64,000 nucleotides of DNA from an uncultured Candidatus Melainabacteria bacterium (GTDB lineage: Bacteria > Cyanobacteriota > Vampirovibrionia > Gastranaerophilales > Gastranaerophilaceae): NCBI GenBank assembly GCA_934754655.1, contig CAKVIC010000003.1:1-64000 (forward strand), given 5' to 3'. The translations under genes and the position numbers were made by a program. A model generated the notes under the pieces. That model saw only the letters and a list, made by a program, of their open reading frames with translations. It made no database searches and was not told the DNA's origin. Below are positions 33,092 to 42,020 of this stretch, piece by piece (the stretch's first letter is position 1; every line of letters begins with the position of its first letter).

Positions 33092-34420
33092 TTAACCTAA
33101 ACCTTCTTCTACAGAATATATTCGACGAGTATCTAATTCTGTACCAACATTTTTGATACTTTCAGCAGCTTCCTTTTTAGCCACTTTCAAATTATCACAC
33201 AAAATTGCCGCAATATATTTACTGCTATTCCTTGATTTAACCTCTTCTCCGTTATTCAAAATAGGTAAATAGCCCTCGCTATCTGCAACTGTATTATTTA
33301 CATAATATTGCAATTCAGGAGCGCTTAATTTTTCATCAACAGCACCTTTTGTAAATTTGATTTTTCCATCAACCTCTTTAAAATACAATGGTTCGCCCAT
33401 ATAAATTGAACCAGTCTTTTTCTTATAAGCAAAACCTAATGGCATAACTTTAACAGGTTTTCCTTTTTTCATCGTCGTTTTAATAATTATATCCGCAATT
33501 CCTGATTGAAATTTCCATTCTGGTTTAAATGCCGAAAACGCACACATTCGACCTTCCGGAAATATGAATAAATTAATTTTATCTTTGGCAAGTTCATTTA
33601 TTAATTTTGCAGTAATTCGGCCATTATACAAGTGATTTGTTGCATGAATTGCTGCATCTACTCCTACAGCCCCCCATTTTTCCGCCAAGATTTTCTTATC
33701 CTCATCAAAAGAATCAACAATATCGCGATTTAAAATAATTCTAAATTTTGGCGCTGTTTCAGTTTTATTATTTAAAATATAACTATAACTCATTAATGTA
33801 TTGAAAAAATTTAACAATTTAGGATCTTGTTTTTGCCTATCATGATTCATTATAAAAATACAAGCTTCATCAGATTTGACATGCTCTAATAATCTATTAG
33901 TGTCAAGATTGATTTCCACCTCTTTATTTGCGCACAGTAACCTCGAAAGGGCATACGAACTAACAAACTGATTTGGTGAATGTTCTTTTATTTTACTAAA
34001 ATTTTTAATAAAATCATCATAATTTATATTAGTTGCTTGCTCAAATTTTTTCTTATAATTTACTGATTTAAAAATTGAATCTTGTAATTTTGAAAGCATA
34101 ATCCTTGATAAAAATTCAAATTTTATTGTTAATTTTTCGCCTTTTTTATAAAATTTTTCATTTAAAAATTTCACATTTGGATTTTCAAGTTTAATATCAG
34201 GCGTGTCATTTTTTAAACTTGGAAATTCTACTTGTTTTTTAAGTCCTAATAATTTTTGAAATAATTTTGTAGGAGTTTTAGTTTGTTTATTAAAATTAAA
34301 ACTTTGTTTTTTTGTAGTTTGAAAATTTTTGACTACAACAAAGGGTTTTACTCCATCTTTTTTAGCTGGAAAAACTACTCTTGCGCCAAATTGAATATTA
34401 TTCAAAGTTTTAATATCCAT
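33092..34420 (-). CDS. Acyltransferase-like (PlsC/LPLAT) protein with N-terminal F-G tag
   Basis: The middle of this 442-residue protein contains FIMNHDRQKQD, a variant of the NHX4D active site with one extra residue, and FIFPEGRM, matching FPEGTRS. These are motifs I and III of glycerol-3-phosphate and lysophospholipid acyltransferases. The first 150 residues, starting MDIKTLNNIQFGARVVF, are basic and unassigned, and no membrane anchor is visible. The altered motif I spacing may mean changed substrate or lost activity. First gene of a pair with the zinc peptidase. Confidence 0.6.
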   Translation of the reverse strand: MDIKTLNNIQFGARVVFPAKKDGVKPFVVVKNFQTTKKQSFNFNKQTKTPTKLFQKLLGLKKQVEFPSLKNDTPDIKLENPNVKFLNEKFYKKGEKLTIKFEFLSRIMLSKLQDSIFKSVNYKKKFEQATNINYDDFIKNFSKIKEHSPNQFVSSYALSRLLCANKEVEINLDTNRLLEHVKSDEACIFIMNHDRQKQDPKLLNFFNTLMSYSYILNNKTETAPKFRIILNRDIVDSFDEDKKILAEKWGAVGVDAAIHATNHLYNGRITAKLINELAKDKINLFIFPEGRMCAFSAFKPEWKFQSGIADIIIKTTMKKGKPVKVMPLGFAYKKKTGSIYMGEPLYFKEVDGKIKFTKGAVDEKLSAPELQYYVNNTVADSEGYLPILNNGEEVKSRNSSKYIAAILCDNLKVAKKEAAESIKNVGTELDTRRIYSVEEGLG

Positions 34421-34562
34421 TAAAAACCTTTCTTATGCACATATCCACTTATAATAAAACTTGTAAAAAAATAATTTGCTAAAAGATTTTACGGAAAAAT
34501 AAAATTTTCTCTACAAACCCATATTTATTTCATATTAATTTTAATTGTTGTATAATATTTTT

Positions 34563-35732
34563 ATGACTATGAAAAAATTTAGGTTTTTAACGTCGGGGGA
34601 AAGTCATGGCAAATGTTTAAATGCTATCATTGAGGGAGTTCCCGCGGGTATAAGAATAAAAAAAGATTTAATAAATCAAGATTTGCAAAGACGTCAAAAA
34701 GGTTATGGACGCGGAGCGCGAATGGAGATTGAGCATGATGAAATTGAAATTAAATCAGGCGTGCGTTTTGGTAAATCTACAGGTGCTCCTATTTGTTTAG
34801 AAATAAAAAATAAAGATTTTGCGAATTGGGAAGAAGTAATGGATGTCAATCATTATGAATATCCTACAGAATCAATGCTTAAAAAAATTGAAGAAAAATC
34901 TTTTACAAAAGTTCGCCCAGGGCATGCTGACTACGCTGGCGCAATAAAATACAATTTTACAGATTTAAGAAATGTTCTTGAGCGCTCAAGCGCCCGCAAA
35001 ACAGCAATAGAAGTCGCTATTGGTTCTATTGCAAAACAAATTTTGAAAGAATTTGGCATAACCGGATTTGCGCATGTTGTTCAAATTGGTGATGTAAAAA
35101 TGGATTTTTATCCAAAAACATATACATTAATGAAACAAAAAGCCGAAAAATCAGAAGTTTTGTGCGCGGACGATATTATTTCTGATAGAATGATAAACGC
35201 AATAAATCAAGCAATGGAAGAAGGTGAAACGCTTGGTGGCAAATTTGAAGTTATTTTTGGTAATCTGCCAATCGGTTTAGGTTCTTATGTTCATTGGGAT
35301 ATGGCATTAGATGGAAGATTAGCACAAGCAATAATGAGCATTCCTGCAGTTAAGGCTGTAGAAATTGGCGCCGGTGTTGAAGCAGCAGGACTTAAAGGCT
35401 CACAAATGCAAGACGAGATTTTTGTAAAAAATAAAGAAATCTACAGACAAACTAACAATGCCGGCGGTATTGAAGGCGGTATGACAAATGGTGAATCTCT
35501 TGTGGTACGTGGCACAATGAAAGCAATCCCTACAATGCGTAAATCTTTAGCAACTATTGATTTAAAAGATATGACGCCTGCTAGTGCGCATTTTGAGCGG
35601 TCTGACACTTGTGCAGTGCCTGCGTGTGCAGTTGTTGCAGAAGCGAGAGTTGCAATTATTCTTGTTGATGAGCTTTTAACAAAACTTGGTGGAGATAATT
35701 TTGTAGAGATGAAAGCTCATTATGAAAAATAA
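34563..35732 (+). CDS. aroC: Chorismate synthase
   Basis: Catalyses the last step of the shikimate pathway, EPSP to chorismate, with reduced FMN. Signatures are the N-terminal FLTSGESHGKCL, RRQKGYGRGARM, RPGHADYAG, RSSARKTA, and GGIEGGMTNGE, with the conserved C-terminal SDTCAVPAC. Length (389) is that of the longer bacterial type. The frame opens at a TTG at 34545; the ATG at 34563 gives the family start. First gene of aroC-aroK-aroB, overlapping aroK by 11 bp. Confidence 0.97.
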   Translation: MTMKKFRFLTSGESHGKCLNAIIEGVPAGIRIKKDLINQDLQRRQKGYGRGARMEIEHDEIEIKSGVRFGKSTGAPICLEIKNKDFANWEEVMDVNHYEYPTESMLKKIEEKSFTKVRPGHADYAGAIKYNFTDLRNVLERSSARKTAIEVAIGSIAKQILKEFGITGFAHVVQIGDVKMDFYPKTYTLMKQKAEKSEVLCADDIISDRMINAINQAMEEGETLGGKFEVIFGNLPIGLGSYVHWDMALDGRLAQAIMSIPAVKAVEIGAGVEAAGLKGSQMQDEIFVKNKEIYRQTNNAGGIEGGMTNGESLVVRGTMKAIPTMRKSLATIDLKDMTPASAHFERSDTCAVPACAVVAEARVAIILVDELLTKLGGDNFVEMKAHYEK

Positions 35733-36246
35733 TATTATTTTAACAGGCATGCCGGCATGTGGTAAAACCCAAGTTGGGATTGAGTTAGCAAAATTATTAC
35801 CGGATTATACATTATTTGACACTGATAGCATTATTCAAAAAACAACAGGCTTAGAAATATGCGAAATATTTTCGAAGTTTTCAGAAGATTATTTTAGAAA
35901 ACTTGAGTATGACACAATTAAAATGATTTGCACTGGTAATAAAAAGATTGTTTCAACCGGCGGTGGAGCGTTTGAAAATCCCGACAATAGAATCACTTTG
36001 TTGAAATTTGGGACTGTAATTTATTTGAAATCTGATATTGATGTATTATATTATAGATTATCAGATAGCACTGTGCGTCCGCTTTTACAAACGGAAAATC
36101 CAAGAGAAAAGCTTAAAGAACTTCTAAAAAAAAGAGAAGAAAATTATTTAAAAGCGCATATCGTTATTGATGTGAACGATTTAGAACCAATAGAATTAGC
36201 CGTAAAAATTTTGGAAAACATTAATGAAAAAAAATCTAAAAATTGA
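35722..36246 (+). CDS. aroK: Shikimate kinase
   Basis: Phosphorylates shikimate at O3. The 174-residue protein has a P-loop with an unusual sequence, GMPACGKTQVG (typical is GxxGxGKS/T), the shikimate-binding DTDSII, FRKLEY, and STGGGAFE, and the lid Arg in DSTVRPLL. Length is normal. It overlaps aroC by 11 bp and aroB by 23 bp, so the three are translationally coupled. Confidence 0.94.
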   Translation: MKNNIILTGMPACGKTQVGIELAKLLPDYTLFDTDSIIQKTTGLEICEIFSKFSEDYFRKLEYDTIKMICTGNKKIVSTGGGAFENPDNRITLLKFGTVIYLKSDIDVLYYRLSDSTVRPLLQTENPREKLKELLKKREENYLKAHIVIDVNDLEPIELAVKILENINEKKSKN

Positions 36247-37303
36247 AACTAAAAGTAAAAATTATAATATTCAAATTTCTGATGAACCAATAGAAAAAAT
36301 TTGGCATGAAATTAATCTGCTAAGCCAAGACAAAAAGCGTTTATTTGTAATATCAAAGCGTGTTTATAAACTTTATAAAGATATCTTTAATGTTGCGAAA
36401 GAAGAATTATTTTTGCTAGATGACGGTGAAAACAAAAAAAACTTTGATAATTATTTTAAGATAATTAAAAAGTGCATGAGTCAAAATTTCACAAGAGATG
36501 ACATCATAATCGCAATTGGCGGCGGTGTAGTCGGAGATATCACAGGGTTTGCAGCTTCAACGTATATGCGCGGAATAGATTTTATTCAAGTCCCTACGAC
36601 ATTGCTTGCAATGGTCGACTCCTCTGTTGGCGGAAAAACTGCAATAAACCTTGTGGAAGCAAAAAATATTATTGGTAGTTTTTGGCAACCTAAAGCTGTT
36701 TTTATCAATATAAACTTTTTAAAAACGCTCAATAAAATTCAATTTCAATCAGGATTGGGAGAAGTTTTAAAATACGCTTTTATTGAAAAAAATTGTGATT
36801 ATAAAATCCCTATATTTTTGTTTGAATTTTTAACTTTATGTGCAGAAAAAGTTTTTGCATACGACAATATGACTTTAATAAAAATTATAGAATATTGTTT
36901 GCTTTTAAAATCCGCAGTAGTTAATAAAGATGAAACAGAACAAGGACTAAGAAAAATTTTAAACTTCGGGCATACATTAGGACATGCAATAGAAACTTAT
37001 ACACATTATAAAAAAGTAACGCATGGACAAGCCGTAGTTTGGGGAATATTTTTTGCACTAAATTGGTCATACGCTCAAAATAAAATTCCATATTCGTATT
37101 ATAGATTATCAATTGAACTATTAGAAAAATATGGATTCCAAAATATTGATTTACGCAAAAATTTTAAAATCGAAAAATTAATAAACATTATGCTTCACGA
37201 CAAAAAAGCTCATAACAATAAATTAACTTTTATCATTCCAACAGACAAAAAGACTGTTGAATTAATCGAACTTTCTCAAAACGAAGTAAGAGAAATGTTT
37301 TAA
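36224..37303 (+). CDS. aroB: 3-dehydroquinate synthase
   Basis: Converts DAHP to 3-dehydroquinate with NAD and zinc. Motifs are AIGGGVVGDITGFAASTYMR (nucleotide site), VPTTLLAMVDSSVGGKTAIN, SGLGEVLKYAFI, and the zinc-binding HTLGHAIE with a further His in THGQAVVWG. Length 359 is normal. Last gene of the aroCKB set; DAHP synthase is at 42021. Confidence 0.96.
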   Translation: MKKNLKIETKSKNYNIQISDEPIEKIWHEINLLSQDKKRLFVISKRVYKLYKDIFNVAKEELFLLDDGENKKNFDNYFKIIKKCMSQNFTRDDIIIAIGGGVVGDITGFAASTYMRGIDFIQVPTTLLAMVDSSVGGKTAINLVEAKNIIGSFWQPKAVFININFLKTLNKIQFQSGLGEVLKYAFIEKNCDYKIPIFLFEFLTLCAEKVFAYDNMTLIKIIEYCLLLKSAVVNKDETEQGLRKILNFGHTLGHAIETYTHYKKVTHGQAVVWGIFFALNWSYAQNKIPYSYYRLSIELLEKYGFQNIDLRKNFKIEKLINIMLHDKKAHNNKLTFIIPTDKKTVELIELSQNEVREMF

Positions 37304-37349
37304 ACAAAACAATTCTTTTTACAATAACATTTCAAACTTAATCTACAAA

Positions 37350-37658
37350 TTACAAATCTGAAACCGCTGGTGATAGCTTAATATCGTGGTGAACTCTATC
37401 TTCACTTTCTAAAGCCGGATCTATATATGCAAAAAATGATTTCCAAGCTCTTACGAATTTATTTGGAGATTTTTCATATAATGATTCAATCGGTTTAGAT
37501 GTACTTCTATTTTTTGAGATAAAAACATCCTCTGCAAAAGACTGCGAATATCCTGCATTTATCAAACATTCAGCATCCGTTGATTCTTCAACAGTGATTG
37601 CAGCAAAAGCCGGCATAATAAACAATGATAATAACGTCAAAAATAATATTTTCTTCAT
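37350..37658 (-). CDS. Small secreted protein of unknown function
   Basis: A 102-residue protein with a clear signal peptide (MKKILFLTLLSLFIMPAFA) and a mature part of about 83 residues that is acidic, has a single Cys, and shows no family I recognise. The frame opens at a TTG at 37667; the ATG at 37658 is the sensible start. It follows ispG by 20 bp on the same strand. Confidence 0.7.
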   Translation of the reverse strand: MKKILFLTLLSLFIMPAFAAITVEESTDAECLINAGYSQSFAEDVFISKNRSTSKPIESLYEKSPNKFVRAWKSFFAYIDPALESEDRVHHDIKLSPAVSDL

Positions 37659-37678
37659 AACACTCAATCTACTTTTTC

Positions 37679-38734
37679 TTACTTATACTCTTTCATTATA
37701 ATGTTTTCTAATGAATTAATCAAGTCCGTTTCAGGAACCTTTGCAATAATTTCGCCTTTTTTAAAAATATATCCTTCTTTTATTGCACCTGCTATTCCAA
37801 AATCAGCGTGTCTAGCTTCTCCGGGACCATTAACAGGACAACCCATCACTGCTATTGTAATTGGTAAATCTAAATTCTTAAAACGCTCTTCAACTTTTTT
37901 TGCTAAACCGATTAAATCAATCTGTGTTCTGCCACATGTTGGGCAAGAAATAAAATTAACACCGCGTTGTCTTAGATTTAGTGCTTTTAAAATCCCAAAA
38001 CCGGCTTCGACTTCTTCTACAGGATTTTCAGTCAAAGATACTCTAATTGTATCTCCGATTCCTTGAGATAATAAAGTACCTAACCCAATTGAAGATTTTA
38101 TTAATCCGGTTTTTAAAGTTCCAGCTTCTGTAACCCCTAAATGAAGCGGATAATCAACTTTTTGAGCAATTTCTTTATAAGCTTCAATTGTTGTTAAAAC
38201 GTCAGAGGATTTTAAAGAAAGTTTAATATCATAAAAATTTAAATCTTCTAAGATTTCAACGTGGCGCAAAGCACTTTTTACCATTTTAGAATACAATGGC
38301 AAATCAAGTTCTGCAAATTCTTTTTCTAAAGAGCCTGCATTTACACCTATTCTGATAGGAACATTATGGCTTTTAGCAAGTTTTACAACCTTTTCGGTAT
38401 GTTCGCGCTTACCAATATTACCGGGGTTAATTCTTAAAGCATGAATTCCATTTTCTATACATTGAATCGCTAAACGATAATCAAAATGAATATCAGCAAC
38501 TAATGGTATCGGAGATTTTTTAACTATTTCACTAATAGCATTAGCAGCATCCTTATTTAAAACTGCTAGTCTTGCAATTTCACACCCAGCGCATGCAAAT
38601 TGATTAATTTGTTCTAAAGTTTTTTCTACATCACGCGTATCAGTATTACACATTGACTGCACACTTATTGGTGCATCGCCACCTATTTTTACATTTCCTA
38701 TTGAAATTTGTTTAGATTTTCTTCTTATTATCAT
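37679..38734 (-). CDS. ispG: 4-hydroxy-3-methylbut-2-enyl diphosphate synthase
   Basis: IspG (GcpE) is the [4Fe-4S] enzyme of the methylerythritol phosphate route to isoprenoids. The 351-residue product has SVQSMCNTDTRDVE, PLVADIHFDYRLA, LRINPGNIG, and the cluster-binding ISCPTCGRT with a later Cys in VMGCPVNGPGEARHAD. The frame is open to 38899, but the family start MIIRRKSKQISIGNV corresponds to the ATG at 38734. It diverges from serS. IspA at 55091 uses the same pathway's products. Confidence 0.96.
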   Translation of the reverse strand: MIIRRKSKQISIGNVKIGGDAPISVQSMCNTDTRDVEKTLEQINQFACAGCEIARLAVLNKDAANAISEIVKKSPIPLVADIHFDYRLAIQCIENGIHALRINPGNIGKREHTEKVVKLAKSHNVPIRIGVNAGSLEKEFAELDLPLYSKMVKSALRHVEILEDLNFYDIKLSLKSSDVLTTIEAYKEIAQKVDYPLHLGVTEAGTLKTGLIKSSIGLGTLLSQGIGDTIRVSLTENPVEEVEAGFGILKALNLRQRGVNFISCPTCGRTQIDLIGLAKKVEERFKNLDLPITIAVMGCPVNGPGEARHADFGIAGAIKEGYIFKKGEIIAKVPETDLINSLENIIMKEYK

Positions 38735-38762
38735 AATAAAATTATTATATAACAAAAAAATG

Positions 38763-38789
38763 TTAACAAAAAAACTCTTGTGGTATACT
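38763..38789 (+). promoter_or_regulatory. Possible sigma-70-type promoter of serS
   Basis: TTAACA at 38763-38768 and TATACT at 38784-38789, with a TGG just ahead of the -10, lie about 25 bases before the serS start codon. The spacing of 15 is short. Confidence 0.35.
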
Positions 38790-38813
38790 AAAAATGAAAA
38801 ATAGGAGAGTAAA

Positions 38814-40076
38814 ATGTTAGACATTAAATTAATTAGAGAAAATCCGGAAAGGATTAACGAACTTTTAAAAAGAAGAAATCCTGAACTTTCAATTGACAAA
38901 GTTTTAGAAATTGATGTTGAAAGAAGAAAAGTTCAAGCACAAGCAGATGAATTAAGAGCTAAAAGAAAAAATGAATCACAAAAAATCGGTTTAATGAAAA
39001 AGAATGGCGAAAACACTGATGCTATTCAAGAAGAAGTCCGAGTTTTAGGAGATGAAATTAAAGCTCTTGAAGAAAAACAAATAGAATTAGATACTGCACA
39101 AAGAAATTTATTATTACATATACCTAATATTCCAGATGAATCTACTCCTATTGGTTCATCGGAAAATGACAATCCAACTGTAAAAACTTGGAGAGAGCCA
39201 ACAAAATTTGATTTTGAACCTAAAGCTCATTGGGATTTGTGCGAAGAAAAAAATCTTGTTGATTTTGAACGCGGTGTCAAACTTTCACAATCAAGATTTA
39301 CATTATATCGAGGAAAAGGTGCTAAACTAGAACGCGCTATTATCCAATTTTTCCTTGATTTGCACACCGAAGAACACGGTTACGAAGAAATCTTACCACC
39401 ATTTATGGCAAATTCTGCAACAATGACTGGAACTGGTCAGCTACCAAAATTTGCAGAAGATATGTACAAATGCGTTGATGAAGATTTGTACTTAATTCCT
39501 ACGGCAGAAGTTCCAGTTACAAATATTTACGCCGGCGAAATTTTGCAAGAAGAAGATTTGCCAAAATATATGACCGCTTATACGCCTTGTTTTAGACGCG
39601 AAGCAGGTTCTGCTGGTAAAGATACTAGAGGATTGATTAGAGTTCATCAATTCAACAAGGTTGAAATGGTAAAATTAACAACTCCAGAATCTAGCCCTGA
39701 AGAACATGAAAAACTAACACAAAATGCTGAAAGATGTTTAGAGTTATTAGGATTGCCATATAGACGAGTAGCTTTATGTACAGCTGATATCGGGTTTAGC
39801 GCAAATAAATGTTTTGATTTAGAAGTTTGGTTACCTTCTTATAACACTTACAAAGAAATTTCAAGTTGTTCAAACTATGGTGATTACCAAGCAAGAAGAG
39901 CTAATATTCGATACAGAAATAAAGATGGTAAAGTCCAATTTGTCCATACAATAAATGGTTCTGGCCTTGCTGTTGGTAGAACATTTGCGGCTATCATTGA
40001 AAACTTCCAACAAGCTGATGGTACAGTTATTATTCCTGAAGTATTAAGAAAATATACAGGATTTGATAAAATATAA
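38814..40076 (+). CDS. serS: Serine-tRNA ligase
   Basis: A class II aminoacyl-tRNA synthetase. The N-terminal coiled-coil arm covers residues 30-100 ([19 protein letters not shown]). The catalytic core includes the TAEVPVTN loop, motif 2 [22 protein letters not shown], split here by its usual loop, and motif 3 [17 protein letters not shown]. Length 420 is normal. AGGAGAG precedes the ATG. A strong palindrome follows the gene. Confidence 0.97.
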   Translation: MLDIKLIRENPERINELLKRRNPELSIDKVLEIDVERRKVQAQADELRAKRKNESQKIGLMKKNGENTDAIQEEVRVLGDEIKALEEKQIELDTAQRNLLLHIPNIPDESTPIGSSENDNPTVKTWREPTKFDFEPKAHWDLCEEKNLVDFERGVKLSQSRFTLYRGKGAKLERAIIQFFLDLHTEEHGYEEILPPFMANSATMTGTGQLPKFAEDMYKCVDEDLYLIPTAEVPVTNIYAGEILQEEDLPKYMTAYTPCFRREAGSAGKDTRGLIRVHQFNKVEMVKLTTPESSPEEHEKLTQNAERCLELLGLPYRRVALCTADIGFSANKCFDLEVWLPSYNTYKEISSCSNYGDYQARRANIRYRNKDGKVQFVHTINGSGLAVGRTFAAIIENFQQADGTVIIPEVLRKYTGFDKI

Positions 40077-40092
40077 TGAATTTATTTAAAAT

Positions 40093-40131
40093 GATAACGT
40101 GGCGCGGAGCGAAGCTCCGCGCCACGTTATC
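40093..40131. terminator. GC-rich perfect palindrome, likely bidirectional terminator
   Basis: An 18-bp perfect stem (GATAACGTGGCGCGGAGC and its complement) with a GAA loop, flanked by TTAAAAT and TTAAAA. It separates the converging serS and the Cys-rich gene. Its inner arm GGCGCGGAGC is shared with the palindrome at 48209-48243, so it may be a mobile palindrome acting as a terminator. Confidence 0.7.
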
Positions 40132-40137
40132 TTAAAA

Positions 40138-40437
40138 CTATTTATTCATATTTTGTAATTTTTCACAAGGATCACATGGTGCAGACTTTTGACAAGGACA
40201 AGGTTCTGTTTTTTGTTGGATATTGCAAGGGTTACAAGGAGAAGCTCCGCCCGTCATTTGCTCACAAGGATCACATTTTTTCTTCTTTTTGCATCCACAT
40301 TCTTTTTTAGGTTTTTCACATTTATTACAATGTCCCCAATATGCAGGGTTCAAATTTGACCAAGAAAACGCTTCAGCTGATTGCAAACCAAAACACATTA
40401 CACCTAATACAGCTAAGATAGATAAAGTTTTTTTCAT
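40138..40437 (-). CDS. Secreted Cys-rich protein with repeated CxPC units
   Basis: A 99-residue protein with a signal peptide (MKKTLSILAVLGVMCFG then LQSAEA) and a mature part of about 76 residues with 16 or so cysteines. These recur as CNKC, CGC, CDPCEQ, CNPC, CPCQ, and CDPCEK, separated by Lys-rich or Gly/Ser-rich spacers. Such CxPC/CxxC arrays bind metals or form disulphide-cross-linked envelope proteins; I cannot decide which. AAGGAG precedes the ATG. Confidence 0.75.
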   Translation of the reverse strand: MKKTLSILAVLGVMCFGLQSAEAFSWSNLNPAYWGHCNKCEKPKKECGCKKKKKCDPCEQMTGGASPCNPCNIQQKTEPCPCQKSAPCDPCEKLQNMNK

Positions 40438-40543
40438 TATTAACTCCTTTTGATTAAAGTATAACTTTTCGACACTTTTATATTCTATAAAAACCGTTAA
40501 TAAATACTATACCTAGCTTGGTTAATATAAGTGGCTATAAAAT

Positions 40544-41218
40544 TTAAATTATATCCGTTTCTTGCAAAGTTTCACCTATTTTCATAATTAAAGGCATTTT
40601 ACCAATACTTCTAATTTGACGCTCAAAATCTTTTATATCAACTTTTATTTGCTCAAAAGTATTATAATGCATTGGAATTACGATACTTGAATCAAGCCAT
40701 TTTGAAGCAATCACAGCATGCTCAATATCCATTGTATAAAAACCGCCAACAGGTAACATTGCAACATCAGGAGAATATAATTCCCCAATTATTTTCATTT
40801 CCGAATTAAGACCTGTGTCACCGGCATGATAAATTTTAAATTCTCCAAAATCCAAAATAAAACCACAAGGATTACCTGCATAAATATTATCAGGTGTTGA
40901 ACTTGTATGAGTTGCAGGAACTGCAATTAATTTACCCCACTCATATTCAATCCAGCTTCCAAAGCCTATACCTTGAGCATTTGCGCCTTTTTGATTGCAA
41001 TAATTCGCAAGTTCAAAAATCGCTGTTATTTTAGCACCGATTTTTTGAGAAATTTCAATTGCGCTTCCTAAATGATCACCGTGACCATGAGTTACTAAAA
41101 TATCCGTAATTCCATCAAACGAAAAATTTGGAACACAAATTAAAAACGGATCTATTAAAATTTTATGATTATTTTCTTCTATTAAAAAACAACTGTGACC
41201 CAAATATGTTATAGACAT
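40544..41218 (-). CDS. Metal-dependent hydrolase, UPF0173 type
   Basis: A 224-residue metallo-beta-lactamase-fold protein. GHSCFLIEENNHKILIDPF, the metal motif THGHGDHLG, and IYHAGDTGLN followed by PVGGFYTMD match the UPF0173 family, whose physiological substrate is unknown. It is the second gene of an operon, 1 bp after the HxlR regulator, so its expression probably responds to that regulator's signal. Confidence 0.88.
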   Translation of the reverse strand: MSITYLGHSCFLIEENNHKILIDPFLICVPNFSFDGITDILVTHGHGDHLGSAIEISQKIGAKITAIFELANYCNQKGANAQGIGFGSWIEYEWGKLIAVPATHTSSTPDNIYAGNPCGFILDFGEFKIYHAGDTGLNSEMKIIGELYSPDVAMLPVGGFYTMDIEHAVIASKWLDSSIVIPMHYNTFEQIKVDIKDFERQIRSIGKMPLIMKIGETLQETDII

Positions 41219-41219
41219 T

Positions 41220-41564
41220 TTAATTCTCCTTATATTTATCCATTAATTTACGCAATCTTTTATATTCTCGTCCCCATTTTTGCATAGCATCAATCACCGG
41301 ACGCAAAGTATAACCAATATCAGTTAAATAATATTCAACTTTAGGCGGAGAGATACTGTACACCTCTTTTACCACTAAGCCATCTGCTTCCATTTCTTTA
41401 AGACAAGATGTTAAAACTTTTGCTGTACAACCTAATTTTTTCTTTAATTCTACAAATCTATATTCTTTTTGCAAAAGCTCTTTTACAATAAGTAATTTCC
41501 ATTTTGCGCCTACTAATTGTAACAAAACACTTGTCGGATTTGTTGATAACTCTTTATAATCCAT
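41220..41564 (-). CDS. HxlR-family transcriptional regulator
   Basis: A 114-residue winged-helix regulator. LLQLVGAKWKLLIVKELL, RFVELKKKLGCTAKVLTSCL, and VEYYLTDIGYTLRPVI are the three standard HxlR blocks. Family members often sense electrophiles or redox state through a Cys near the N-terminus; here the Cys is in LGCTAK of the recognition region. It directly precedes the hydrolase gene and follows a small unknown gene by 21 bp. Confidence 0.92.
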   Translation of the reverse strand: MDYKELSTNPTSVLLQLVGAKWKLLIVKELLQKEYRFVELKKKLGCTAKVLTSCLKEMEADGLVVKEVYSISPPKVEYYLTDIGYTLRPVIDAMQKWGREYKRLRKLMDKYKEN

Positions 41565-41585
41565 TCATTCCTCTTTAGTTATAAA

Positions 41586-41906
41586 TTAATTATCTTTATT
41601 TTTTTCTGCAGAATTCCACAATTCAACTAACTTTTCTTTATTTCCAAGTCGGCTAAACCATTTTGAAATAAATCTTTCTTCATAACCTAAACCACCATTG
41701 ATTTTATTGCAATCTTCAAGATTAAAAGCAGCTTCTGATATAGAAATTCTTACAATAAAATGTGATTGAGGAAATTTTGATGGCTCCATCCATATTTTCA
41801 AATTATTATACTTTGCTGTGTTCAAAGTTTTTGAACTATGTGCGTCTGATTGCTCTTGAATCATGAAATTTTTTAAATTATCTTCTAAATCTTTAAACGT
41901 TGCCAT
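41586..41906 (-). CDS. Small hypothetical protein in the HxlR operon
   Basis: A 106-residue soluble protein I do not recognise (MATFKDLEDNLKNFMIQEQ; a conserved-looking middle ARIS-like strand and GGLGYEERFISKWF). No signal peptide or membrane segment. First gene of the operon with the HxlR regulator and UPF0173 hydrolase, so possibly a regulator-linked function. Confidence 0.6.
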   Translation of the reverse strand: MATFKDLEDNLKNFMIQEQSDAHSSKTLNTAKYNNLKIWMEPSKFPQSHFIVRISISEAAFNLEDCNKINGGLGYEERFISKWFSRLGNKEKLVELWNSAEKNKDN

Positions 41907-42020
41907 TTTCTATTCTCATAACATATATAATTTTTAATATTATTAAGTATAGCATAATCTTTACAAAAGTGCATTAAACGTATTTTTTGTGTACAATGAT
42001 TTTAAATCAAGGAGAAAAAT

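Noticed and set aside
37679..38899. IspG starting at 38899
   Set aside because: The extra 55 residues are hydrophobic noise reading into serS on the other strand; the family start matches the ATG at 38734.
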